Positions 9,653-18,537 of a DNA stretch of 64,000 bases are shown one piece after another (position 1 is the stretch's first letter; each line of letters opens with the position of its first letter). This stretch comes from Corynebacterium sp. NML140438 (GTDB lineage: Bacteria > Actinomycetota > Actinomycetes > Mycobacteriales > Mycobacteriaceae). The stretch spans positions 62,001-126,000 of the forward strand of contig NZ_MLCQ01000017.1 of the NCBI RefSeq assembly GCF_001875725.1. Reading direction: 5' to 3'. The position numbers were made by a program, and so were the translations under genes. A model generated the notes under the pieces. The model was given only the letters and a program-made list of their open reading frames with translations, was not told the origin of the DNA and searched no databases.

Positions 9653-10510
9653 TTACACCGGTTGCATCACTCCTGTGGCGAGCAGCAGCATCACGATGAT
9701 ACCGAGAGGAATACGGTAGGCAGCGAACCAGGAAAACGAGTGGTGTGACACGAACTTCAGCAGCCACGCGATCGAAACATACCCCAAGACAAAGGCGATA
9801 CCACTTCCTACGAGCAACTGCAGGCCTGATGCCGCTTGTCCTGCTTGCGGATCAAACGCATCTGGCAACGAAAAAATGCCCGAAGCAAGGACTGCGGGGA
9901 TAGCGAGCAGGAATGAGAAGCGGGTCGCAACTTCTCGCTCGAGATTCAAAAACAGACCACCTGAAATTGTGCCGCCGGAACGCGAAACCCCCGGTATGAG
10001 TGCCAAACACTGCCACAAGCCCATCACCAGGGCGTCTTTGATTGTGAGTTGATCGAAACTGCGCTTCTTTGTGCCCTTTTTCTCTGCGAGAATAAACACG
10101 AACGAAAACAGGATAAGAACCGTTGCGGTAATCCAAAGGTTTCGGAAGTTCTCGCGGATGAGATCTTTCAACGCGAAACCGAGCACACCGACAGGTATCG
10201 TGCCGATGATGACCATCCAGCCCATCTTGTAGTCGAACCCGCGCCTGGTCTTATCAAAAAGGCCCACGCACCAACCGGAAAGGAATCTCCAGATGTCTTT
10301 TGCAAAGAAGACTAGGACGGCTAGTTCGGTACCGAGCTGAATCACTGCGGTAAAGCTTGCCCCGGCATCTGCACCCCATAAGAGCTCAGAAACGATTCGG
10401 AGATGGCCAGAAGACGAAACCGGAAGAAACTCTGTTAAACCCTGGACAACCGAGAGGACAATCACTTGTCCCCATGTCATTGACTCTGCTAACTGGGACG
10501 CGGCAATCAT
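9653..10510 (-). CDS. uppP: Undecaprenyl-diphosphatase
   Basis: UppP (BacA) removes a phosphate from undecaprenyl diphosphate so the lipid carrier can be reused in wall synthesis; it also gives some bacitracin resistance. The signature [17 protein letters not shown] is near the N-terminus, and [19 protein letters not shown] carries the second conserved motif. Several membrane helices are apparent. The frame stays open to 10756, but family members begin around [11 protein letters not shown] chose the ATG at 10510, ten codons before that, because an AAGG lies nine bases upstream. The start could also be 10480. The gene is divergent from a lipoprotein gene. Confidence 0.93.
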   Translation of the reverse strand: MIAASQLAESMTWGQVIVLSVVQGLTEFLPVSSSGHLRIVSELLWGADAGASFTAVIQLGTELAVLVFFAKDIWRFLSGWCVGLFDKTRRGFDYKMGWMVIIGTIPVGVLGFALKDLIRENFRNLWITATVLILFSFVFILAEKKGTKKRSFDQLTIKDALVMGLWQCLALIPGVSRSGGTISGGLFLNLEREVATRFSFLLAIPAVLASGIFSLPDAFDPQAGQAASGLQLLVGSGIAFVLGYVSIAWLLKFVSHHSFSWFAAYRIPLGIIVMLLLATGVMQPV

Positions 10511-10577
10511 GTTGCAAAACCTTACCCTTGCAAAGTCAAAACCCCACATAGACACAGCATTGATAAGGTTGACCTCT

Positions 10578-11591
10578 GTGAGAACAAAAATACAAGTCGC
10601 CTCGATGGTGCCAATTACTATCGCCGCTCTGACGGTTGCGGCGTGCACTCCCGATGTTGTTGATCCGAACGACGCCATAAATATGGGTAGCGCCGAGCCT
10701 GTAGCGTCTCCCCCATCGGAGCACCCGGATGGACAGCTCCTGCAATTTAGTCCCATTCTCGATGTAGACCAGACGAATGACCTGATCGCTGTGCGAACAC
10801 CTGATGCGCTCTTCGTTGGGAGCCTCGATCAGTTTAAAGGCAATCGCGCGGAGAAGTTTGAGATGGACTCCAACTGCGGTGATGTCTCAGCAAACGCAGG
10901 GCATTTCGCAGTAGGGTGCGGTGACTATATTGCTCTTGTGAATAGCGAAGGCATGCACAAACTTGCTGTCGACACGCCGGTGAGTACAGCGACTGTTACA
11001 TCAAGTGGTGAGGTGCTAGCGGGAAGCCAAAGCTCCAAATCGGTATGGCTCTATAACAACGGTGAATTCAAGAAGGAGTTCTCAGTCGCACGAGAAACCG
11101 ATCAACTCCAAGCTGTCCCCGTGGACGATGGCGCGGATTCCGTAGTGCGCGTCAATAAATTTGACACCACTATTCAGGACCTTGATTGGGGAACTGGGCG
11201 CCAGGGGGCGACGTTGCGCGCCGGGCTCGGCGTTGGCAAGGTGGCCGCTGGTGAGCACGGGCTGGTACTTGCAGCGGATGCAACGGGAAACCAGCTTCTC
11301 GTATACACCACGAACGACGTTATCCGTCTCCAGCAGAGCACCCCGGTGCCGAGCGGTGCCTGGGATGTCGCGTGGGACAGCGCGAACCAATTGGCTTGGG
11401 TCACCTCAACCGCGGAGAACCTTGCCGCCGCCTATGACATTTCCCACGGCGTTCCGGTTGAGCGTGCACAGGTGAGTACAGTTTCAGATGCGCAGAGCAT
11501 TGCAGTGCTTTCCGACGGAACCTTGCTGATCGGCTCTGCGTCAGGCAATGGACTGCAAATCATTTCACCCGTAAATAGTGAGGCCAAGTAG
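10578..11591 (+). CDS. Secreted lipoprotein with repeat/beta-propeller-like body
   Basis: The first 23 residues form a lipoprotein signal: basic VRTKIQ, a hydrophobic core, then the lipobox LTVAAC, so Cys is acylated and the protein sits on the outer face of the membrane. The remaining 315 residues are beta-rich with repeating patterns such as [19 protein letters not shown] and [18 protein letters not shown], like WD40/YncE-type propellers. I chose the GTG at 10578, which has an AAGG nine bases upstream; a later ATG at 10605 is possible. It ends two bases before pyrD, so the two are probably cotranscribed. Function is unknown. Confidence 0.8.
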   Translation: MRTKIQVASMVPITIAALTVAACTPDVVDPNDAINMGSAEPVASPPSEHPDGQLLQFSPILDVDQTNDLIAVRTPDALFVGSLDQFKGNRAEKFEMDSNCGDVSANAGHFAVGCGDYIALVNSEGMHKLAVDTPVSTATVTSSGEVLAGSQSSKSVWLYNNGEFKKEFSVARETDQLQAVPVDDGADSVVRVNKFDTTIQDLDWGTGRQGATLRAGLGVGKVAAGEHGLVLAADATGNQLLVYTTNDVIRLQQSTPVPSGAWDVAWDSANQLAWVTSTAENLAAAYDISHGVPVERAQVSTVSDAQSIAVLSDGTLLIGSASGNGLQIISPVNSEAK

Positions 11592-11593
11592 AT

Positions 11594-12703
11594 ATGAAGC
11601 AATGTAATTTGTACGACACAGCGTATGGGCTTGCTCTTCGGGCAATGTTCAAGATCTCGCCGGAGCGCATTCATGACATCATTATGGGCGGGCTGAAAGT
11701 GCTGCAGCGACTCACTCCAGTGAGCCGCGCAATGACTCGGGCTGTGCGAGTCGACGGCCCTCTTCTCGAACAGGAGTTGTTTGGTGTCCGCTTCCCCGCG
11801 CCAGTCGGTTTGGCGGCAGGGTTTGACAAAAATGCCGAGGCTCCGGACACATGGTCTGCAGTAGGATTCGGCTACGCGGAGCTCGGTACGGTGACACCGA
11901 AGGCTCAACCGGGTAACGATCGCCCACGGCTCTACCGCTTGCCGAAAGACAAAGCGATCCTGAACCGTATGGGTTTCAACAACGATGGAGCGCTGCGCAT
12001 TGCTGAGAATCTTCGAGGGCGGAAGACCTCAGAAGTCGTCGGGATCAACATTGGGAAGAATAAGCTCTCAGAAGACGCGGTCGGAGACTACCGTGCTACC
12101 GCAACCGTGCTCGGGCCGCTTGCGGACTACCTGGTTGTCAACGTGTCATCTCCAAACACCCCAGGACTGCGCAATCTGCAATCAGTTGAGTCGCTGAAAC
12201 CGATCCTTGAAGTCGTTACAGCAGCGACGACGACACCGGTACTCATCAAGATTGCCCCAGACCTCAGCGACGAGGACATCGACGCCGTTGCAGATCTCGC
12301 TGTAGAGATGAACTTGGCAGGCATCGTTGCTACGAATACAACCATCTCTCGAGAAGGCCTCAAGACCGATGCTACCGAGGTAGAGGCTATGGGTGCAGGC
12401 GGAATCTCAGGTGCGCCATTAAACGAGCGCGCACTCGAGGTTTTACGACGTCTGCACGCACGGGTGGGCGACCAACTCGTTCTAGTAAGCTCAGGCGGTA
12501 TTACGACGCCAGAACAAGCTTGGGAGCGTATCGCGTCCGGTGCGAGCCTTCTGCAGGGATATACGCCGTTGATCTACGGAGGTCCTGGCTGGATTTACCG
12601 GATCCACAAAGGGCTGAAGGGACAACTTGAAGCTCATGGGCTGAGCAATATCAAGGAAGCTGTCGGCTCTGACCTGCCTTGGGTAGACACATTCAACAGC
12701 TAG
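11594..12703 (+). CDS. pyrD: Dihydroorotate dehydrogenase, quinone-dependent (class 2)
   Basis: PyrD oxidises dihydroorotate to orotate in pyrimidine synthesis, passing electrons to the menaquinone pool at the membrane. The 369 residues include the N-terminal quinone-binding helices typical of class 2 (GLALRAMFKISPERIHD), the FMN motif NRMGFNNDGA, and VNVSSPNTPGLRNL with the class 2 catalytic Ser. The C-terminal SSGGITTPEQAWERI and YTPLIYGGPG are also characteristic. It starts just after the lipoprotein stop. The next feature is a tRNA gene with its own promoter. Confidence 0.97.
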   Translation: MKQCNLYDTAYGLALRAMFKISPERIHDIIMGGLKVLQRLTPVSRAMTRAVRVDGPLLEQELFGVRFPAPVGLAAGFDKNAEAPDTWSAVGFGYAELGTVTPKAQPGNDRPRLYRLPKDKAILNRMGFNNDGALRIAENLRGRKTSEVVGINIGKNKLSEDAVGDYRATATVLGPLADYLVVNVSSPNTPGLRNLQSVESLKPILEVVTAATTTPVLIKIAPDLSDEDIDAVADLAVEMNLAGIVATNTTISREGLKTDATEVEAMGAGGISGAPLNERALEVLRRLHARVGDQLVLVSSGGITTPEQAWERIASGASLLQGYTPLIYGGPGWIYRIHKGLKGQLEAHGLSNIKEAVGSDLPWVDTFNS

Positions 12704-12738
12704 TTTTACACGGCTGATCTGGCACTTGTACTGGCGAT

Positions 12739-12768
12739 TTGCATCTTGATTCAACGTCCCTCTATAGT
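12739..12768 (+). promoter_or_regulatory. Predicted promoter of tRNA-Leu
   Basis: TTGCAT (12739-12744) and TATAGT (12763-12768) are separated by 18 bases and lie about 40 bases before the mature tRNA 5' end. This is a good sigma-A type promoter by inspection. Confidence 0.55.
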
Positions 12769-12808
12769 AGTGCAAGTGCCCAGCCGAGAGGTTGAAAACA
12801 AACACCCA

Positions 12809-12894
12809 GCCCGGGTGGCGGAATGGCAGACGCGCTAGCTTGAGGTGCTAGTGTCCTATTAACGGACGTGGGGGTTCAAGTCCCCCTCCGGGCA
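12809..12894 (+). tRNA. tRNA-Leu (anticodon GAG)
   Basis: An 86-nt class II tRNA. The acceptor arm pairs GCCCGGG with TCCGGGC followed by discriminator A; the T arm is GGGGG-TTCAAGT-CCCCC. The anticodon stem is CTAGC/GCTAG with loop TTGAGGT, anticodon GAG at 12842-12844, reading CUC and CUU leucine codons. The variable arm is long, as expected for leucine. CCA is not fully encoded. A terminator follows at once. Confidence 0.97.
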
Positions 12895-12900
12895 CAGTGA

Positions 12901-12930
12901 CCGGCTTCCTAGCGGAAGCCGGTTTTTCTT
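12901..12930 (+). terminator. Rho-independent terminator after tRNA-Leu
   Basis: CCGGCTTCC and GGAAGCCGG form a perfect 9-bp stem with a TAGC loop, followed by TTTTTCTT. Confidence 0.93.
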
Positions 12931-12958
12931 ATCTAGATCACAAGCGAGGGTCAAACAG

Positions 12959-13606
12959 ATGCGCCAACAATCACCACTCCGCGTGATGGTAATCTTGGTG
13001 CTTCTCGCTATAGCGTTGTGGGTATGGCGGTTCTTCGAAGTGCCTTCACTATCTACATTTCGCCAATGGGCGGATAGCACGGGTGCCTGGTTCCCCGTCG
13101 TGTTTTGGTTAGTCTACGTCCTGATTACCCAATTCCCGATCCCCCGCACATTGCTGACAGTTTCTTCTGGCGTACTGTTCGGAGGATGGTTCGGGATAGT
13201 GCTTGCAATCACCGCGACGACCGTTTCAGCGGGCCTGTCGCTCACTGTTGTTCGCTTCCTGTTACGAGACTGGGTTGAAAGCAAAATATCCCACCCAAAG
13301 CTGCACATGATTAACGAACGTTTGGAACAGCGGGGTTGGTTGGCAGTGATGAGCTTGCGTCTCATTCCCGGTATCCCTTTCTCAGTCATGAACTACGCCT
13401 CTGCCCTCAGCCGCGTTCGGCTGTTGCCGTTCATGGGCGCAACGCTGATTGGCTCAGCGCCCAATACTATTCTCGTCGCATTGTTCGGCGACACTCTAAG
13501 CAGTCAAGCAAATCCGATACTGATTGCGGCGGTATTCGGCTTGTCCGTGATCGGTGTGACGGGGCTGATTATCGACGCGCGCCACCCTGCGAAGCGGCGT
13601 CAATAA
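12959..13606 (+). CDS. TVP38/TMEM64 (DedA-like) membrane protein
   Basis: The 215-residue protein has about five membrane segments. The core motif is the SNARE-associated/VTT type: VSSGVLFGGWFGIVLAI, then RFLLRDWVE, and MSLRLIPGIPFSVMNYASA, which resembles the conserved FxRFxPxxR-like reentrant region of DedA relatives. Members of this superfamily act in lipid handling such as flipping polyprenyl phosphate, but the role of this branch in corynebacteria is not settled. It stands alone between the tRNA terminator and an unknown gene on the same strand 52 bp away. Confidence 0.85.
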   Translation: MRQQSPLRVMVILVLLAIALWVWRFFEVPSLSTFRQWADSTGAWFPVVFWLVYVLITQFPIPRTLLTVSSGVLFGGWFGIVLAITATTVSAGLSLTVVRFLLRDWVESKISHPKLHMINERLEQRGWLAVMSLRLIPGIPFSVMNYASALSRVRLLPFMGATLIGSAPNTILVALFGDTLSSQANPILIAAVFGLSVIGVTGLIIDARHPAKRRQ

Positions 13607-13658
13607 GAAAAGTAAAGGCTCCGCCATGTACTTTCGCGAATCGCGCTAGTATAAACGC

Positions 13659-14207
13659 ATGATTGCTGTGCATGCACGCTACCGTGGACGCGAAAAAGGG
13701 CGCGCCGCCTTCGTGGAGTCTTCGGCCCATGCGCTTTCTACGCTCCCAGGTGTTTCACCGTTTGAAATCGTAGGAGTTGAAGATATCCGAACAACGGTGG
13801 ATGGGCCCGAGACCGCGCTGAACCTCGTCATGGCGTTATTGTCTGATGGAAATTGGGCGATCGGCCTCGGAATTACGCGCAGGCGTCGCGCAGAGTTTGC
13901 CGCTACTGAAGCTGTTGGCACTCGTGCGGCTCAAGTCAGGGTTATTACCGACGCCACAGCAACAGACACCGAATCAGAGGATATTTCTGCCACGTTTGCT
14001 CTGCTTGCTTACATTCTTCATAAGCGAACGTACGAGGGTCGTGAAGCCACGGCCCTCGTACGTTCCGGATTGAACCAGAACGAAGCTGCAGCCGAACTGG
14101 GCATATCGAAGCAAGCCATGAGCCAGCGCCTGCAAGCAGCCGGGTGGCAGGCTGAACAGGCAGGCTGGAAGCTTGCGCTACATCTTATTCGTCGAGCGGC
14201 TCGATAG
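13659..14207 (+). CDS. Conserved hypothetical with C-terminal helix-turn-helix
   Basis: I do not know this 182-residue family by name. The N-terminal 120 residues form a compact alpha/beta part (MIAVHARYRGREKGRAAF, GNWAIGLGITRRRRAEF). The C-terminal third, LVRSGLNQNEAAAELGISKQ onward to MSQRLQAAGWQ, is a clear helix-turn-helix of sigma-region-4/MarR-like type, so DNA binding is likely. The layout resembles regulators with an N-terminal sensor domain. Its 3' end overlaps the convergent SPFH gene by 23 bases. No sigma-factor region 2 is present, so it is not a complete sigma factor. Confidence 0.72.
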   Translation: MIAVHARYRGREKGRAAFVESSAHALSTLPGVSPFEIVGVEDIRTTVDGPETALNLVMALLSDGNWAIGLGITRRRRAEFAATEAVGTRAAQVRVITDATATDTESEDISATFALLAYILHKRTYEGREATALVRSGLNQNEAAAELGISKQAMSQRLQAAGWQAEQAGWKLALHLIRRAAR

Positions 14208-15381
14208 CTCTGTATGCTTCCGGTTTTGCAACTTGCGGTGTTTCGGACTGCACGGCGGTTTCATCGAATGCGTTCGTCGGGTCAGGGTCATCAACGTGCT
14301 TGTTCGCGACAGCACGTGCCTCCGCCAGAGCTCTAGCTAGCTCAGGGTCGGTGGAAGTATCAAACCACTGATCAGTGCTGTCGTCTTCGCCAGCCATTGC
14401 GCGGGTTTCTGAATCTGCGCGTTGAGGTTCGTATCGGAAAACACCATCGCTGTCTTTGCCTGCGAAAGCCTTGGCAAACTGTTCAAGTGAATCACCAAAG
14501 CTATTCGGGATCATCCACATGGTAGACGCTTCGTTTGCTGCGATCTTGGGCAGCTTCTCGAGGTACTGATACGCGAGCATCTCCGGAGTAACTTCAGAAG
14601 ACTTGATCGCGGCGTTGACCTTTTGAATAGCTCGGGCCTCACCCTGCGACTCAAGGTACTTCGCAGCCCGCTCACCTTCTGCGCGCAGAATCATTGCTTG
14701 GCGTTCGGCCTCTGCTGCAAGAATCGCAGCGTGCTTTTCACCTTCAGCAGAGAGGATGCGGGCCTGCTTCTCACCCTCCGCAGTCTTAATATCGGACTCC
14801 CGCTTACCTTCAGCGGTGAGAATCATTGCGCGCTTTTCACGATCGGCTTTCATCTGCATCTCCATCGACTGCTGAATCGATGGAGGCGGATCAATCGCTT
14901 TCAGCTCTACGCGACTAATGCGGAGCCCCCACTTGGCCGTAGCGGCATCGAGCTCACCCCTCAGGCGCCTATTGATGGTTTCGCGAGAAGTCAAGGTCTC
15001 CTCAAGCGTCATGCCGCCGACGACATCCCGCAGGGTGGCGACGGAAATCTGTTCAACGCCAACCAAGTAATTGTCGACGCCGTAAATGGCTTTCGCCGGA
15101 TCATTGATCTGAAAGGTCACGACGATGTCGATGGCGACTGTGAGGTTGTCCTGCGTAATTACCGCTTGGGGTGGGAACGAAACGACTCTCTCACGAGTAT
15201 CAACGCGTGCCCGCACCCGATCAATGAATGGGACGAGTAACGTCAATCCGCCGGACACGGTCCTGGTGTAAGACCCAAGACGTTCAATAACCGCTGACTC
15301 ACCTTGCGGAATAAGCTTCACTGATGCGAGCAGTACCGCGATTGCCAAGATGAGTAGCAGGCCGAGTATTACCAAGGCCAT
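14185..15381 (-). CDS. SPFH/band 7 membrane-anchored protein (QmcA/paraslipin type)
   Basis: The 398-residue protein begins with one membrane helix (LVILGLLLILAIAVLLAS) and continues with IPQGESAVIERLGSYTRTV, the canonical start of a band 7 domain. A long charged coiled coil with an AEGE repeat (ILTAEGKRESDIKTAEGEK and similar, about residues 180-250) follows, then an acidic tail. Paraslipins form membrane microdomain scaffolds and usually pair with NfeD, which is exactly upstream here: the start ATG shares one base with the nfeD stop. The pair is a standard two-gene module; its client proteins in corynebacteria are not known to me. Confidence 0.93.
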   Translation of the reverse strand: MALVILGLLLILAIAVLLASVKLIPQGESAVIERLGSYTRTVSGGLTLLVPFIDRVRARVDTRERVVSFPPQAVITQDNLTVAIDIVVTFQINDPAKAIYGVDNYLVGVEQISVATLRDVVGGMTLEETLTSRETINRRLRGELDAATAKWGLRISRVELKAIDPPPSIQQSMEMQMKADREKRAMILTAEGKRESDIKTAEGEKQARILSAEGEKHAAILAAEAERQAMILRAEGERAAKYLESQGEARAIQKVNAAIKSSEVTPEMLAYQYLEKLPKIAANEASTMWMIPNSFGDSLEQFAKAFAGKDSDGVFRYEPQRADSETRAMAGEDDSTDQWFDTSTDPELARALAEARAVANKHVDDPDPTNAFDETAVQSETPQVAKPEAYRAIEPLDE

Positions 15382-15827
15382 TATGGCGACTCCTTCCAGA
15401 CGACCGCTATCGGGCCATCTATATCTGAAACAGTGACTGTGGAACCAGGCTTAATGGTGTGGCTTGGATCGATCGCTCGCGCGGACCAAAGCGATCCGTC
15501 CAATTGAATCTGCCCGCTGTCAGGTGTGATCTCCTCAACTACTCGTGCCCTTGCACCAATGAGTGACGGCCCCAACTCGCCCACAGCTGATGAGCGACGC
15601 AGTCGCCGGTGCAGATATGGCCTGAGAAGAAACCAGAAGCCGGCCGAAGCAATAATGAACGCCCCGATTTCAACCCCCAGAGGCACCCCGGCAAGTGCGA
15701 TCGCAGACGTAGTAAGCGCGCCCGCCGCAATCATGAGGAAAGTAAATTCTCCGACGGCGAGCTCAGCAACTGCGAATGCTATGGCAATGCCTAGCCAAAT
15801 AAGACTACCCACGATTTCACTATACAA
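15381..15827 (-). CDS. NfeD-family membrane protein
   Basis: A short NfeD form of 148 residues with three or four membrane helices and a C-terminal OB-fold part (GARARVVEEITPDSGQIQLDGSLWSAR, landmarks GARARV and GSLWSAR). It partners SPFH proteins in membrane microdomains. The stop overlaps the SPFH start by one base, giving coupling. It starts 10 bases after the DUF3097 gene, so all three may form one transcript. Confidence 0.9.
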   Translation of the reverse strand: MYSEIVGSLIWLGIAIAFAVAELAVGEFTFLMIAAGALTTSAIALAGVPLGVEIGAFIIASAGFWFLLRPYLHRRLRRSSAVGELGPSLIGARARVVEEITPDSGQIQLDGSLWSARAIDPSHTIKPGSTVTVSDIDGPIAVVWKESP

Positions 15828-15837
15828 AAGACTCCGA

Positions 15838-16683
15838 TTAGCAGTCTGATTTTTTCAACTGCTCATTTGTTACAAAATCGACAAGCCTCTCAACTGCACC
15901 GATAAGGGTGGAATCCAAATCTCGGTAAGTTTCGACAGCGGAGTACACACGCCTCCAGCCATCTTTCGGACTTCCCCACCCCACACGTTGGCACACGCCG
16001 GTTTTCCAATCCTCCCCGTAGGGGACTTTCGGCCAGCTCTTCAACCCCACCTTTTCTGGCTTCACTGCTTCCCAAATATCGATATATGGATGGCCTGTGA
16101 CCAGTACATGCGGTCCAACGCCTTCGACGAGCCTGGACTCTTTGGTCCCCTCGATGAGGTGGTCTGCAAGCACGCCGATACGGCGTCCGGGCCCTGGTTG
16201 AAATTCCTTGAGCCTCTCGTTCAAGTTGTCGAGCCCTTCAAGATATTCGACTACCACTCCCTCGACTTTCAGGTCGTGTCCCCAGACTTTTTGCACGATT
16301 GCAGCGTCATGAATGCCTTCCACCCAAATTCGACTGGGCTGGGCGACTTTCGCCCGCGCATTTTCCACCCTGCGAGAACCAGAGTTTGAATGTGTGCCCA
16401 CGGACTGCCGCGGAGTGACATAGCGACGTAACGAGACACGCTGTCCTTCTACCTCAAACGCCCCGGGAAGCATTTTAAAAAGCCGTTGTCGTCCGTGCCT
16501 GTCTTCGAGACGGACGAAATCGCCGTCATATGTACGCTCGAAACCGACCACCGCACCGACAAAGTCGTTGCCTACGATCTCGACGATGATCCCCGGTTCC
16601 GCAGGAATGATGGGGTAAGCAGGCCTCCGATTGCGCGCGTGGCCTTGAAAAATATCTCCACTGTAACGATTATCCGGTGTCAT
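15838..16683 (-). CDS. DUF3097 family protein
   Basis: Conserved across Actinobacteria with unknown function. The body shows FVGAVVGFERTYDGDFVRLE, RQRLFKMLPGAFEVEGQ, then IWVEGIHDAAIVQKVWGHDL and DHLIEGTKESRLVEGV, the second half looking like a TOPRIM-like fold with acidic residues (inference from VEGIHDA and GVLADHL). I chose the ATG at 16683 (281 residues); the TTG at 16716 would overlap the divergent gene. A TACACT hexamer lies nine bases before the ATG, so the message may be almost leaderless. Only 33 bp separate it from the divergent gene. Confidence 0.85.
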   Translation of the reverse strand: MTPDNRYSGDIFQGHARNRRPAYPIIPAEPGIIVEIVGNDFVGAVVGFERTYDGDFVRLEDRHGRQRLFKMLPGAFEVEGQRVSLRRYVTPRQSVGTHSNSGSRRVENARAKVAQPSRIWVEGIHDAAIVQKVWGHDLKVEGVVVEYLEGLDNLNERLKEFQPGPGRRIGVLADHLIEGTKESRLVEGVGPHVLVTGHPYIDIWEAVKPEKVGLKSWPKVPYGEDWKTGVCQRVGWGSPKDGWRRVYSAVETYRDLDSTLIGAVERLVDFVTNEQLKKSDC

Positions 16684-16716
16684 AGTGGCACTAGTGTATC
16701 GGTTAATATCAGACAA
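16684..16716. promoter_or_regulatory. Very short divergent promoter region
   Basis: The plus strand has TAATAT at 16704-16709, seven bases before the ATG at 16717. The minus strand has TACACT at 16698-16693, nine bases before the ATG at 16683. Both spacings suit leaderless transcripts, and the two promoters must overlap. Confidence 0.5.
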
Positions 16717-17463
16717 ATGACTCTTCGCGCGCAGGTTTATTCACCACTTCAAAACACTGCTGTTTGGATTGCTGCGTGGCTGTATCACGTCACGTCGACA
16801 GATGAGACGCTCGCAGCGCTTGAAGATCTAGGCGGGCCCTACCATTTCGGCACGGGTAGTGGCGTGGAACTGCTTGCAGAAATCCGACGGGTCGCCGACC
16901 TAGAGTCCCAGGAGCCCGTCGTGAGGCTGGTCCTCGGAGGGGCCGGAGACGCACCTGCGCTGTGGGCCCACACGCCGGCTGCGAAAGCACTAACAGAATC
17001 CGGAGCTTTAATCGTCATCGGCGTTGACGATCTCTATCACGTACTGGTCCCCAGCTTCGAAGCCGACGGCGTCCACTGGCGATGGTTCGAGGACTCTCGA
17101 CGTCCGCCTGAGCCTGACTGGCTGTCTCCAGGAGAAGCCGATCACATGCTGCGGGCAGCCGTAGAGCAGGCGGCGACAATGATTGAAGCAGTGGCGCATC
17201 CCAACGAAACTCTGTCATCGCCTCGACTGGCTGTCGGTCACATTAGCGACTTTTATGACACCCCGGGCCTACCTTTTGCAACCACTCCACGAGCGGCTCA
17301 AATCTTTGCCCGCGCTGACATGGTGTCCGCCATCATTGAAACCGTTAAAGAACGCCTCGGGGACCACTCCTTTGACCAGCACTTGCTGGTCTTAGGCAAG
17401 AGCATACGAAAGGCTCGAACCGCAGGTGTTGCCGAAGCTGTACGGGATTTTAGAGCTGTTTAG
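16717..17463 (+). CDS. Conserved hypothetical protein
   Basis: I do not recognise this 248-residue protein. It begins MTLRAQVYSPLQNTAVWIAAWLYH, appears soluble, and mixes helices and strands without known motifs. The stretches LGGAGDAPALWAHTPAAKAL and HVLVPSFEADGVHWRWFEDS stand out, and the second half is helical with TTPRAAQIFARADMVSAIIE. The start at 16717 follows a TAATAT -10 by seven bases, so translation may be leaderless; the open frame continues upstream only into the divergent gene. It converges on the ferrochelatase gene with the stop codons overlapping. Confidence 0.72.
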   Translation: MTLRAQVYSPLQNTAVWIAAWLYHVTSTDETLAALEDLGGPYHFGTGSGVELLAEIRRVADLESQEPVVRLVLGGAGDAPALWAHTPAAKALTESGALIVIGVDDLYHVLVPSFEADGVHWRWFEDSRRPPEPDWLSPGEADHMLRAAVEQAATMIEAVAHPNETLSSPRLAVGHISDFYDTPGLPFATTPRAAQIFARADMVSAIIETVKERLGDHSFDQHLLVLGKSIRKARTAGVAEAVRDFRAV

Positions 17464-18518
17464 AGCTGTTTATGGGGTCGTGGTCGAATCGAAGCACAGC
17501 AGTCGACGTGACAGGGAGTGCCGTTTTCCGTACAGCCCTGCACGGTAGTCGTTGACAGCGTAGGAGGCGTCGTACCTTGACTAATGCACTCCGCGATGTC
17601 GACAATCATTTCGGCGAACTTAGGCTCTAGCCCAATAGTTGACACTCTTGTTAACGCGATGCCTAGTTCATCACACGCGGCCTTCAGTTCAGTGTCAAGG
17701 TCCCACACGACTTCCATATGGTCAGTCAAAAAGCCGATCGGTACGCAAATGATATGAGTTACGTCCTCCTGGCGGAGTTCCTTAACTCGGTCGACAATGT
17801 CTGGTTCTAACCATGGCGTGCGAGGATCGCCGGAGCGTGACTGCCAAACATTTTCATACGAATGCACCCCAGCGTGCTCTGCAACAAGTTTCGACGCTTC
17901 AAGCACCTGTCGTGAGTACAGGTTCGGGTCATCATGGCCGCCCGCAGCTTTGTCTGCTGCGGTGGGAATTGAATGTGCCGAGAAAAGGATCCGGGTAGTT
18001 GAAAGCTCTTTGCTATCTATCGACGCCACCGCTTGTTTCAGGAAGTCACCTGTGAGCCGAACGAACGTGGGGTGAGCGTAGAACTGCCACAGCTTTGTAA
18101 AGTGTAATTCCGGGTGAGCCTGGTGCAGCCGCGCGATGTCTTCATCATACTGGCGGCAAGCAGAATATCCGCCCCATGCGCTAGTGGCGAACACTAAAAT
18201 ATTTCGGTGACCAGCTTCCGACATCTCGCGGGCCGTATCCTCTGCGAAGGGATGCCAGTTTCGATTACCGAAATAAACCGGAAGCTCATGCCCGCGTGCT
18301 TTCAGCACAGCACGCAACTGTTCAGCTATTTCGAGGTTTTGGCCATTGATCGGGCTTACACCACCGAAATGGAAATAGTGCTCACCAACTTTTTCTAATC
18401 GCTCCTTTGGGATGCCCCGCCCTCGCGTTACGTTCTCGAGGAAAGGAATTACCTCGTCGTTGCCTTCAGGACCACCAAACGAAAGCAAGAGCAATGCATC
18501 GAAATCTTTGAGTGACAT
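17460..18518 (-). CDS. hemH: Ferrochelatase (actinobacterial, Fe-S type; likely coproporphyrin ferrochelatase)
   Basis: The enzyme inserts iron into a porphyrin. In Gram-positive bacteria the substrate is coproporphyrin III, so the name cpfC also applies (established knowledge). The 352 residues include LLLLSFGGPEGNDEVIPFLE and the active-site stretch ILFSAHSIPTAAD with the conserved His. The C-terminus has CTENGTPCHVDCC; these Cys residues fit the 2Fe-2S cluster reported in actinobacterial ferrochelatases. I start at MSLKDFDALL (18518), the family start; the open frame upstream to 18599 runs into the NlpC/P60 gene. It lies 19 bases after that gene and is probably cotranscribed. Confidence 0.95.
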   Translation of the reverse strand: MSLKDFDALLLLSFGGPEGNDEVIPFLENVTRGRGIPKERLEKVGEHYFHFGGVSPINGQNLEIAEQLRAVLKARGHELPVYFGNRNWHPFAEDTAREMSEAGHRNILVFATSAWGGYSACRQYDEDIARLHQAHPELHFTKLWQFYAHPTFVRLTGDFLKQAVASIDSKELSTTRILFSAHSIPTAADKAAGGHDDPNLYSRQVLEASKLVAEHAGVHSYENVWQSRSGDPRTPWLEPDIVDRVKELRQEDVTHIICVPIGFLTDHMEVVWDLDTELKAACDELGIALTRVSTIGLEPKFAEMIVDIAECISQGTTPPTLSTTTVQGCTENGTPCHVDCCASIRPRPHKQL

Positions 18519-18537
18519 GGTGTTTGATTCTAATGAA

